DNA of 64,000 bases from Veillonella sp. 3310 (GTDB lineage Bacteria > Bacillota > Negativicutes > Veillonellales > Veillonellaceae). Location of the stretch: assembly GCF_003999875.1 (NCBI RefSeq), contig NZ_RQVJ01000003.1, positions 124,001 through 188,000 of the forward strand, written 5' to 3'. The position numbers and the translations under genes were made by a program. The notes beneath the pieces are model-generated. The model had not been told where the DNA came from. It searched no databases and saw nothing but the letters and a program-made list of their open reading frames with translations. Positions 14,230 through 21,443 of the stretch are shown in pieces (the stretch's first letter is position 1; every line of letters starts with the position of its first letter).

Positions 14230-14823
14230 ATGGAAATTCAAACAATTGAACAAACTTTATACGAAATCTTGCCAGCACATTCAGTACGTGAAATGGTTGA
14301 GCAATACAACGGCGACCCGTTCAAGGCGTTATTTACAGCAGATATTTCTGAATGGAAAAACACAAAAGGAATAGGCTCAGCAGGACTTCGCAAGGTTAAG
14401 GCTTTGAAAGCAATCATTAACGGCTTTCAAGAAAAAAGAACGAAAGAGCTTATAGACGCCTCAACACCCGAAGCCGTATACAATACAATGCTTGACATGC
14501 AGTATTTACAAGTGGAGCAATTTCGAGCGGTATTCTTAAATGTGAAAAACAAAATAATAAAAACTGTTACTATTTCAAGCGGTGGATTGATGGGGTCAGT
14601 GGCAGAACAACGGAGTTTATTCCGTGAAGCAATCAAGGCTAACGCTGGGGCTATTATCCTTGTACATAACCATCCATCGGGAGACCCTACAGAGAGTGCT
14701 GATGATGTACGAGTAACTAAAATTATGGTAAAAGCTGGGGAAGTGATGGGAATACCAGTATTAGACCATGTTATTATAGGCGATGGGGTATACACCAGTT
14801 TATGCGAAAAAGGTATCATATAG
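14230..14823 (+). CDS. radC: RadC-family JAB/MPN-domain protein
   Basis: Residues 75-197 form the RadC JAB1/MPN metalloprotease-like domain. HNHPSG at 146-151 with a downstream SADD (about 156-159) gives the His-x-His and Asp zinc ligands. An upstream helix-hairpin-helix (GIGSAGLRKVKAL, about 47-59) may bind DNA. Length (197) is close to the short RadC form. Despite its name, RadC has no proven repair role; phage and plasmid copies are frequent in mobile-element anti-defence or recombination regions. It sits alone between leader and terminator as cassette 5. Confidence 0.9.
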   Translation: MEIQTIEQTLYEILPAHSVREMVEQYNGDPFKALFTADISEWKNTKGIGSAGLRKVKALKAIINGFQEKRTKELIDASTPEAVYNTMLDMQYLQVEQFRAVFLNVKNKIIKTVTISSGGLMGSVAEQRSLFREAIKANAGAIILVHNHPSGDPTESADDVRVTKIMVKAGEVMGIPVLDHVIIGDGVYTSLCEKGII

Positions 14824-14831
14824 GACGAAAA

Positions 14832-14860
14832 ACAAGCGGTATTATTACCGCTTGTTTTTA
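14832..14860 (+). terminator. cassette 5 (radC) terminator
   Basis: ACAAGCGGTA (14832-14841) pairs with TACCGCTTGT (about 14846-14855) and is followed by TTTT. Perfect stem, ten bases after the radC stop. Confidence 0.85.
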
Positions 14861-14915
14861 TGTCTACACATATAGAATCAATAAAAAAATATTACTATCT
14901 TTTATATATTAAGTA

Positions 14916-15007
14916 TTGACAAAGTAGCATAAATAATGTATAATATAATTAAAGATAAGGCAATAGAGAAATTGACAAAGGTTATTTATAAGCAGGGCAA
15001 GACCTGC
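14916..15007 (+). promoter_or_regulatory. cassette 6 promoter and leader
   Basis: TTGACA 14916-14921, TATAAT 14939-14944 (17 bases). Hairpin 1 is weak (CAAT/ATTG, about 14961-14975). GTTATTTATAA at 14981, hairpin 2 GCAGG/CCTGC (14992-15007), then GGGAGG. The promoter-proximal sequence ATGTATAATNTAATTAAAGA is shared with cassette 2. Confidence 0.8.
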
Positions 15008-15019
15008 GGGAGGTATCAG

Positions 15020-15331
15020 ATGGGGAAAATGACAAAAAGAGATAAAACGCTAGAAAGAAAGGGAAGGATTGCAAATATAAAATTGAAATACTACTACAAT
15101 AAAATAAAAGTAGTAGAAGATAAAATAAAAGCCTTGCATGTAATCGACTACGGCGACTATTTTTGGCAGTATCGAGACGCAAAGCTTGATTATTTTTGGT
15201 GTGGCTTTGAGTTTGAATTGACTCCATACGGTCGGGAGTGTTTAGAACAAGGAATCCGAGACGAGTATTACGAATTTATAGAATACTTGTACGAAACGGG
15301 TCACTGTGTGCGTTGGCAACGTTCTAAATAA
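15020..15331 (+). CDS. hypothetical basic protein, 103 aa (cassette 6)
   Basis: ATG 15020 follows GGGAGG by eight bases; the open frame upstream from 14936 is leader. The N-terminus is strongly basic (KMTKRDKTLERKGR), followed by a helical KxxK-rich region and an aromatic half (DYFWQYRDAKLDYFWCGF). It is unlike the acidic products of the neighbouring cassettes. No family recognised. Confidence 0.6.
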   Translation: MGKMTKRDKTLERKGRIANIKLKYYYNKIKVVEDKIKALHVIDYGDYFWQYRDAKLDYFWCGFEFELTPYGRECLEQGIRDEYYEFIEYLYETGHCVRWQRSK

Positions 15332-15346
15332 GTTTGGAGGTATAAG

Positions 15347-15853
15347 ATGAAAACTTTGGTAAAATTCAACAAGAAAAGAACTATCTGCTGTTTCACGTTT
15401 CACGCTGGATGGTTCGGAGAGTTCTCCGACTGTGGCGAACTTGTAAAAGTATACGCCTATCCGTATGTAAACTATAACAGCCGAGAGAGGTCGGCTACAT
15501 GGAATGCATGTAGAATATTTACAAGGAAATTTGATACGCTTATGACTAACTGGGAGTACAGGGAAAAACTTCCATCTATTGTATGTTGGCACTTTGACAA
15601 TATCACAAAGTATAGAAAGCGTTGTTATATCGAAAACCTAAGAGCGGGATACGTAGGGGGAAACATGGAAATAAAAAACATTGATATTAATCAAATTATA
15701 AAAAAGTATCATGAAAACATGGAGACGGCAGAAAGAGCGTATAAAATATATGAAGATGAGATGAGTTTGAATGAACTACATGTACATCATTATTGCATAG
15801 GAAAAGCGCATATGCTATATGAATTGTTTAACTTAAAAGAATACGGGTTGTAA
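15347..15853 (+). CDS. hypothetical two-part protein, 168 aa (cassette 6)
   Basis: Residues 1-104 are Cys/aromatic-rich and basic, with a beta-like start (RTICCFTFHAGWFGEF). Residues 107-168 form a separate helical unit (INQIIKKYHENMETAERAYK). Between them the DNA has GGGGG followed by AAAC and ATG at 15665 in frame. This is a good internal ribosome site that could give a 63-residue second product. It may be a fusion of two genes. Terminator at 15862. Confidence 0.6.
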   Translation: MKTLVKFNKKRTICCFTFHAGWFGEFSDCGELVKVYAYPYVNYNSRERSATWNACRIFTRKFDTLMTNWEYREKLPSIVCWHFDNITKYRKRCYIENLRAGYVGGNMEIKNIDINQIIKKYHENMETAERAYKIYEDEMSLNELHVHHYCIGKAHMLYELFNLKEYGL

Positions 15854-15861
15854 TATTCTAA

Positions 15862-15892
15862 AGAGGTATCATAAAGATACCTCTATTTTATT
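15862..15892 (+). terminator. cassette 6 terminator
   Basis: AGAGGTATC (15862-15870) pairs with GATACCTCT (15876-15884), loop ATAAA, followed by ATTTTATTT. It ends the cassette array. Confidence 0.85.
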
Positions 15893-16516
15893 TACCCTAT
15901 TGAATTGCACACAATGTATTATACTACACGATACACACAAATGATACACCAGTAGTGACCGCCTATAGACTCAAGTACAATAGAATAACTATAGTTACAC
16001 TCTACCATGCCAGCAGGTGGACTATATCAAATAGTATAAATCAAATATATAAAATCTATAAAATAGAAATCATGTGAACTATACTCATGATAGTCAATAG
16101 GCTAGTATGGTAGATTGGTTCACATTGATATTACTATAGATTGTAACAGCAGGGGAAACGATAGGAGCAATCAACGTGATAGGGTCAATAGGCTATGCGG
16201 TAGGTTATTAACTATCTGTTGTGGTCGCTGGGTTGGTGTCGTTGGGTTGTTACTGCTTGGGGTTTGGCTTGAGGATAATAGTTTTCCATTGCTGTTATTG
16301 GCTACCACTCTGAAATACTTTAGTACACTAAAGAATTAAAGAACTAAAGAAAACTGTTATTGCAAATAGGGTTTTCTAATCATTAGAAATACTAATAGAT
16401 ATATAAGTTTTGCTTATCCAGTCTTTGGCGCTGGTATCGTATCGTTTATTCTCAAGATTATAACTTATTGATAATCTAGTAAATATAATAACATTGTATT
16501 GACTACAGTAGGGCGG

Positions 16517-17280
16517 TGGGGGTATGCCTTGGATACCCTATAGGGGTATACCGTGGGTAATAAATCGACAATCCAAAATATGTTCATATGAGCATGCGGC
16601 GGCGGTATTATTCACGCTCCATCCTCAAGCCCCATCCACTAGTCAAAACATACCGTTACAATCCATTCGACCACCCTACAGACTAATCACTAGCCACATC
16701 AAATAGATTTACTATCACTTGGATATAACATCACCCCGTTATTTGCATACTACAGCCGTTTATAACTATCGTATATCGTAAGCAGTAATAATCAATAGGG
16801 GTATACGGTGGACGTATCAATAGTCTATCACGTGGGTATATCATGTAGTTTGTCAGTATAGATAACTGATAGATAGATATACTGTAGCTGGAAACTGGTG
16901 GCGTTTGTCTGTTGATAACACTATAGTATCACAAGTCTTTAGCAGGTATCAATCTATTAGAAGCTGGGTGAGTTCACTTCTAATGAATACTGAAAGATAA
17001 CCTAACGCGGGTATCTATTCGTATACCCATATGACAGTACATTTTAAGTATGTATCATAGGGGTATATCGTTGAATGTACAATATTGAGTGATGACCCCC
17101 TATCTTGTTTTACATATGACAAAATCAGAATGAAAAATATGGGTATGTTTTTGTCTGTTGATAGTCTAAATAAATGGTAGTCAGATAATGCACTCTATAG
17201 GGGTATATCGTTCGACTAGTCAAAGTAAAAACAGGGGTATATTTTAGTCACGAAAAAATACAGAGATGTGGGTATATTTC
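16517..17280. repeat. dispersed GGGGTATA repeat array
   Basis: GGGGTATA or GTGGGTATA/GCGGGTATC versions occur near 16519, 16542, 16798, 16833, 17008, 17060, 17139, 17200, 17233 and 17268, with an inverted GTATACCC near 17021. Two copies (about 17057 and 17197) share ATAGGGGTATATCGTT. At 16530-16550 the motif forms a palindrome (ATACCCTATAGGGGTAT). Regular operators for a phage regulator are a plausible reading. Confidence 0.6.
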
Positions 17281-17410
17281 TGATTTTCAAGTCAAGATTT
17301 TCTGTATGTGTTTTTCTAAAGAATATAGTCAGATTTAGGTTAAAAACATCTTAATATTATACAATTCGTGTAAAAATAAGATAAAAATCAATACTTTATC
17401 AAACTTTTTG

Positions 17411-17445
17411 TTGACGTTTTTAAGCTTTTTTACACTATATATGAG
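17411..17445 (+). promoter_or_regulatory. orphan late-type promoter
   Basis: TTGACG (17411-17416) is followed, exactly 15 bases from its first base, by TTTTTTACACTATATATGAG. The promoters before terL (19712) and before the NlpC-like gene (33074) have the same layout and nearly the same sequence. No rightward gene follows for 1.4 kb. A transcript would be antisense to the leftward genes at 17936-18824 and could reach terS. Confidence 0.6.
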
Positions 17446-17460
17446 AGATATGAGAGATAA

Positions 17461-17918
17461 CTATAGATTACAACAAAGTGATGAACCTGTAACAGATAAC
17501 CTACAACAGTTCACTTGACATACTATAAGAATTGACTTGAAAAGTCATTCAGTGAAACTGAATCAAAACTAAAGGTTAAGAAACAATAAGATATAAAACT
17601 ATAGATAAGTAACATATAGATATAACATTGAAGATAATCTATAGATGAATCTATAGATATGAAACCTATAGATAAAACTAAAAGATGTAACCTATAGATA
17701 CATCGTAGAGATAGAATCTATAGATTACACCTTTAGCTGGTCTTTAGATTGTAATTACTAGATAGCCTATAACAGTTTACCTTGACTTGCTCCTATATGA
17801 TATATCTATAGATAGTCATAGAGACTGTATCACGACAAAGCCTATAGACTGTATCTATATGGTACATTTACATATAAGATAATCTACAATAGTATGCTTT
17901 GACTTGGAAACTATAGAT
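17461..17918. repeat. cluster of CTATAGAT octamers
   Basis: CTATAGAT occurs at about 17461, 17599, 17639, 17650, 17666, 17693, 17718, 17807 and 17911, with related CATATAGAT and CTATAGACT forms between. The core CTATAG is palindromic. Nine exact octamers in 460 bases is far above chance. Confidence 0.65.
17495..17907 (+). repeat. three copies of a ~28-bp direct repeat
   Basis: Copies at 17495-17520, 17761-17790 and 17878-17907 fit GATARYCTAYAAYAGT, then five to seven variable bases, then TTGAC(T/A). All are in the same direction. The TTGACT end resembles a -35 box but no copy has a convincing -10 at the right spacing. Confidence 0.55.
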
Positions 17919-17935
17919 TGTATCTATATGATAGC

Positions 17936-18229
17936 CTAGTATAGAAACTCATAGATAACATAGGATAGTCCAGAGCAGAAGAATACCCAAAACCAAATCA
18001 TTTCATTGCCTGTACCATCATCCCAAGTGGCTTCATCACTAATAGCCAATAGGATGGCAAAAAATGAGTACACAAAACATAAAATAGGCGCAATGATAAG
18101 TCCTTTTTCAACAATCATATAGATTCCAGCCAATGCAACAAATACAGCATGTGGAATCACCATGATTCTAAAGCTAAAGGAATACATCAAGACTGCATAG
18201 GCAGCATGAATCAGCAAGATACCAAACAT
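17936..18229 (-). CDS. small membrane protein, 97 aa, leftward
   Basis: Three hydrophobic segments (about residues 3-17, 24-38 and 45-63) and a fourth near the C-terminus (78-95), with an acidic loop (DEATWDDGTG) before the last. AAAGGAGG on the minus strand (18235-18242) strongly supports the start. It lies behind the mini recombinase gene after a terminator, so it may have its own weak promoter or depend on read-through. Function unknown; a lysogenic-conversion or superinfection-exclusion membrane protein would fit the position. Confidence 0.65.
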   Translation of the reverse strand: MFGILLIHAAYAVLMYSFSFRIMVIPHAVFVALAGIYMIVEKGLIIAPILCFVYSFFAILLAISDEATWDDGTGNEMIWFWVFFCSGLSYVIYEFLY

Positions 18230-18248
18230 ATAAATTTTCCTCCTTTAT

Positions 18249-18285
18249 GTGAAAATAGACCCTGTGAAATTCAGCAGGGTCATTT
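18249..18285 (-). terminator. terminator after the mini recombinase gene
   Basis: On the minus strand GACCCTG pairs with CAGGGTC around CTGAATTTCA, followed by TATTTT. On the plus strand it is preceded by AAAATAG and followed by ATTTTTACG, so it could also act on the opposite transcript. Confidence 0.7.
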
Positions 18286-18290
18286 TTACG

Positions 18291-18824
18291 TTATAACGCC
18301 ATTTTACCGTACACGGTATCATTCATAACATCTTCTGTTATGCCAATGTATCTGAGTGTATGTGATTCGCTAGAATGATTCAAGGCTTCCATGATATAGG
18401 CAATAGGTACTTTGAGTACATTATAGGCGTAATATCCAAATGTTTTACGCATTGTATGTGTACCAATGTCATCAACACCAGCTTTTTTGCCAGCAGTTTT
18501 GATAATCTTGTAAGCCTGTGCATAGCTTAACGGTTCACCAGTCTTTGACGGGAATAACCATTCGCCTTTACAGTACATTTCAATATACTCAAGCAATTCA
18601 CTATAGAACGAATCAGATAACTGGAAACGTTTGATTTTCCCTGTTTTTTGTTCTTGTAATTCTATTGTACGTTTAATATCAGATACTTTCAAGTCTAAGA
18701 TGTCACTGATACGTAGACCAGTGTTAAGTCCTAAGCGGAATAACATCTTGTTACGGATACCGCCTAGATTGTCGATAACTTGATTTAATTTATCTTTGTC
18801 TTTAATTGGTTGTACTGTTTTCAT
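18291..18824 (-). CDS. mini tyrosine recombinase, 177 aa
   Basis: Only the catalytic domain of tyrosine recombinases is present. Visible residues are Arg38 (TGLRISD), His123-x-x-Arg126 (THTMRKTF), His150 (LNHSS) and Tyr159 (TLRYIG). The N-terminal core-binding domain of XerC/D and lambda Int is missing. Such short recombinases occur next to the packaging genes of many Firmicutes phages. It is distinct from the full integrase at 43851 and may resolve dimers, act in DNA inversion or be a helper. Leftward, with its own promoter and box. Confidence 0.85.
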   Translation of the reverse strand: MKTVQPIKDKDKLNQVIDNLGGIRNKMLFRLGLNTGLRISDILDLKVSDIKRTIELQEQKTGKIKRFQLSDSFYSELLEYIEMYCKGEWLFPSKTGEPLSYAQAYKIIKTAGKKAGVDDIGTHTMRKTFGYYAYNVLKVPIAYIMEALNHSSESHTLRYIGITEDVMNDTVYGKMAL

Positions 18825-18831
18825 TGCATGT

Positions 18832-18887
18832 CTCCTTTAATAAATAACTTTACGTAAATTATAACAGAATTTATTATAAAATGTCAA
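18832..18887 (-). promoter_or_regulatory. leftward promoter with GTTATTTAT leader
   Basis: On the minus strand TTGACA (18887-18882) and TATAAT (18863-18858), 18-base spacing, then TTACGTAA, then GTTATTTAT (18848-18840) and AAAGGAG (18838-18832) before ATG. It uses the same box as the early cassettes but lacks the two large hairpins. The -35 lies within the open frame of terS on the other strand. Confidence 0.75.
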
Positions 18888-18907
18888 TACTAAAAGGAGT
18901 GAATATA

Positions 18908-19552
18908 TTGTCAAAACTAAATGTAGAAGAAATAAAACCTATTAAGGTTCATCTGCACGATACTAGACCTATTTCTATTATTGATAAATATGGACTAGGA
19001 GACTATATCCGCCAATTGCGTGCCAAAGGGTTGTCGTATCTAAGCATTGCAAAAGAAATCAATAAACAACCCGAAATGAAAGGCAAGCCAATAGCACCAC
19101 AGATTGTATCAAGCTGGGGTAAAGCCAACATCGAAGAACAAATGAGCGTAAACAAACGTGATGAAATAATCAATACGTATAACGAAAACAAGCGGTTATT
19201 GACTGCAGTAGAAAACCAAATGACGCTACTAGAAGTATTTCTTGATGATTTGTCGCAAGAGGTATTAGTCGCCAATGATGTTGCCACATTGTATAAACGT
19301 ATGCAAGAACTCAATAAGGACTACGAGAAATATATCAATCGTAAGCAGTCTATATTGCAACAAATCCAGCTGTTACAAGATAAAGTATATAATCTACAGA
19401 CTTTATCAGAGATTGTGCAAGAAGTGTTAGAAACAGTAAGACGTATTAGTCCCGATATATACGAGGAAGTAGTATCTGACATGAAAAGCAATAAAGTATT
19501 ACTATCAGCGTATGAGAAAGTCATGGATTTTGAGACAAAATATACTGTATAG
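18908..19552 (+). CDS. terS: small terminase subunit (putative), TTG start
   Basis: Residues about 25-65 (GLGDYIRQLRAKGLSYLSIAKEIN, given in part) form a helix-turn-helix that would bind the packaging site. A long coiled coil (about 80-180) for oligomerisation follows. The position directly before terL supports the call. The frame is open from ATG 18881, but AAGGAG at 18894-18899 points to TTG 18908, and the first nine codons coincide with the opposing recombinase promoter. TerS forms a ring that hands phage DNA to TerL. Confidence 0.75.
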   Translation: MSKLNVEEIKPIKVHLHDTRPISIIDKYGLGDYIRQLRAKGLSYLSIAKEINKQPEMKGKPIAPQIVSSWGKANIEEQMSVNKRDEIINTYNENKRLLTAVENQMTLLEVFLDDLSQEVLVANDVATLYKRMQELNKDYEKYINRKQSILQQIQLLQDKVYNLQTLSEIVQEVLETVRRISPDIYEEVVSDMKSNKVLLSAYEKVMDFETKYTV

Positions 19553-19711
19553 AAATATAGTTCAACGCAACAATCCACATCAGATTAAGTATTTAAAATG
19601 GCATTTTTAGAAACTTAATTAAGACTAAGTTTTAAAATATTAAATTTACAGACTTATTATAGGATTCCTATCAATCTATATAAAAATTTTTGTATTTTTT
19701 AAAACTTTTGG

Positions 19712-19745
19712 TTGACAAAATAAGACTTTTTTACATTATATATGA
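19712..19745 (+). promoter_or_regulatory. late promoter before terL
   Basis: TTGACA (19712-19717), then TTTTTTACATTATATATGA beginning 15 bases from the first base of the -35. It shares this arrangement with 17411 and 33074. It lies in the terS-terL gap, about 30 bases before the GTG of terL. Confidence 0.7.
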
Positions 19746-19769
19746 AAAGCATAGAAAGTAGGTGAATGA

Positions 19770-21443
19770 GTGGCAAATATTTTAGAAGATGTGTTAGGTA
19801 CAACCATAAAGCAAAAGCGACAAACAAAGTTAGTCGATGAAGTAACAAACAGAGATAAAGGGGCAAATGATTTTCAATTTTTTGCCACGCATTACTTTCC
19901 ACATATATTTTCAGCCCCCTTATGTAATTTTCACATCGACATGTTTAAAGACGTAGAAAACATGATATTAAACTTTGACGGATTACATAATAAATTTGTC
20001 AGAGGAGCACCACGTGGTCATGGTAAGTCACGTATTATATCAGTAGCAGCAGTTCTATGGATTATATGCTATGGATACAGGCGAAATATCATGCTGATAG
20101 CAGATACATCCAGCCAATCCAAAGAATACATTCAGACTATCAAAGCAGAATTAGAAGATAACGTAGAACTGAAAAAAGACTTTGGTATTTTAGTAGGTGA
20201 CGAAAAATGGCGAGAGGATGAAATCATTACAGGAAATGACATACACGTGATTTCAAAATCGAGTGGACAGTCCTTACGTGGTTCATCGTACAAGAACATT
20301 AGACCAGAGGTTGTAATACTTGACGATTTAGAGAATGACGAAAACGTTGAAACAGAATCACAACGTCAAAAGCTGTATAACTGGTTCATGAAAGTATTAA
20401 TGCCTATTGGCAATCCACGCACAGTATTTCTATACGTTGGGTCAGTACTACATTATGAATCACTGTTATATAAAGTACTAACAGAATCCAAATACAACGA
20501 TTGGTCACGCAGGTTATATCGTGCTGTAGACCAATTCTCCAGCAGTCCACTATGGGATGAGTGGCGAGATATATTTAATGACTTATCGAGAGATAATCCT
20601 TCGGATGAAGCCTACCAGTTCTTTTGTGATAATGCAGATGAAATGATGAAAGACGTTGAAATAATGTGGAGCGGTAGAGACTACTCTTTATTTGCTAATC
20701 AGAAAATATCTCACGATGAACGCATGGAGAAAAGCCGTAGAAGCTGGTACTACAAATTAATGGTACTCAAATTGCAAGACGATGACGCATTTAACAGTGA
20801 GTATCAAAACAATCCTATGACAGAGGATAGCCGTATATTTAAAGAAGAATGGATAAAGAGGAACTACTATGAAACACTACCACAGCTTAAAGAGATATAT
20901 GGAAGTGTTGACGTATCTATGGGTAAAAGCCGTACAGGTGACACATCCGCAATCATATTTGTTGGTCGGGGTGTGGATAATTTCTTGTATATCCTAGAAG
21001 CAGACATATGTAGACGTTCACCCGACATAATCATTCGTGACTTAATCGGCTATTTGGACAAATATAGCGGTCGAATCACAGGCTTTATAGTCGAAGAGAA
21101 CGTATTCCAAGAGTTCTTTTCTAAGACATTACAAGAGACGTGTAGAAACATGGGCTTGTATGTAAACTGGATAAGCGCTAGAAGTAGCACAGGTGATTCA
21201 AAACCGTTGCGTATCCGAAGTTTAGCACCAAAGATACAACAAGGCTATTTAAAATTTAATCAAGGACAAACAGTCCTAATACAACAATTGAAAAACTTTC
21301 CAAAAGACCATGATGATGGTCCTGACGCACTAGAACGATGTATCAATCAAATGATTAATACAAAGTCTAGTGTTTTTTTTACGAGTACAGCAGTTAAGAA
21401 ACAAGATATGTTTAATCAAATGATAAGGGGGTGGAGAAGATAA
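19770..21443 (+). CDS. terL: large terminase subunit
   Basis: A 557-residue packaging motor. Walker A is GAPRGHGKS at 79-87 and Walker B VVILDD at 181-186 followed by Glu, in the N-terminal ATPase domain. The C-terminal RNase H-like nuclease starts at about residue 375 (SVDVSMG), with acidic positions also in VEEN and near the end (DDGPDAL). It cleaves concatemeric DNA and pumps it into the prohead. GTG 19770 is the start, with AGGTGA just upstream. The 3' end overlaps the portal gene by 13 bases. Confidence 0.93.
   Translation: MANILEDVLGTTIKQKRQTKLVDEVTNRDKGANDFQFFATHYFPHIFSAPLCNFHIDMFKDVENMILNFDGLHNKFVRGAPRGHGKSRIISVAAVLWIICYGYRRNIMLIADTSSQSKEYIQTIKAELEDNVELKKDFGILVGDEKWREDEIITGNDIHVISKSSGQSLRGSSYKNIRPEVVILDDLENDENVETESQRQKLYNWFMKVLMPIGNPRTVFLYVGSVLHYESLLYKVLTESKYNDWSRRLYRAVDQFSSSPLWDEWRDIFNDLSRDNPSDEAYQFFCDNADEMMKDVEIMWSGRDYSLFANQKISHDERMEKSRRSWYYKLMVLKLQDDDAFNSEYQNNPMTEDSRIFKEEWIKRNYYETLPQLKEIYGSVDVSMGKSRTGDTSAIIFVGRGVDNFLYILEADICRRSPDIIIRDLIGYLDKYSGRITGFIVEENVFQEFFSKTLQETCRNMGLYVNWISARSSTGDSKPLRIRSLAPKIQQGYLKFNQGQTVLIQQLKNFPKDHDDGPDALERCINQMINTKSSVFFTSTAVKKQDMFNQMIRGWRR

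Larger units (their letters stand above)
15893..17935. other. 2-kb non-coding region with repeat families
   Basis: Only implausible short frames occur here. The region holds ATACACACAAATGATACACC near 15930, a CTTTAG-TACA-CTAAAG hairpin (16318-16333), at least nine GGG(G)TATA motifs (16517-17280), an orphan late-type promoter (17411), at least nine CTATAGAT octamers and three copies of a longer element (17461-17918). It separates the early cassettes from the late genes and looks like a control region or the template of a non-coding RNA. Confidence 0.55.

Noticed and set aside
14174-14374. Open frame overlapping the radC start
   Set aside because: Begins in the cassette 5 leader, lies in another frame over radC and has no ribosome site.
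16115-16339. 74-codon open frame in the non-coding region
   Set aside because: No ribosome site, unlikely composition (many C, W and L clusters), and it runs through the CTTTAG hairpin. Probably chance.
16524-16706. 60-codon open frame
   Set aside because: Overlaps the GGGGTATA repeats, has no ribosome site and an implausible protein sequence.
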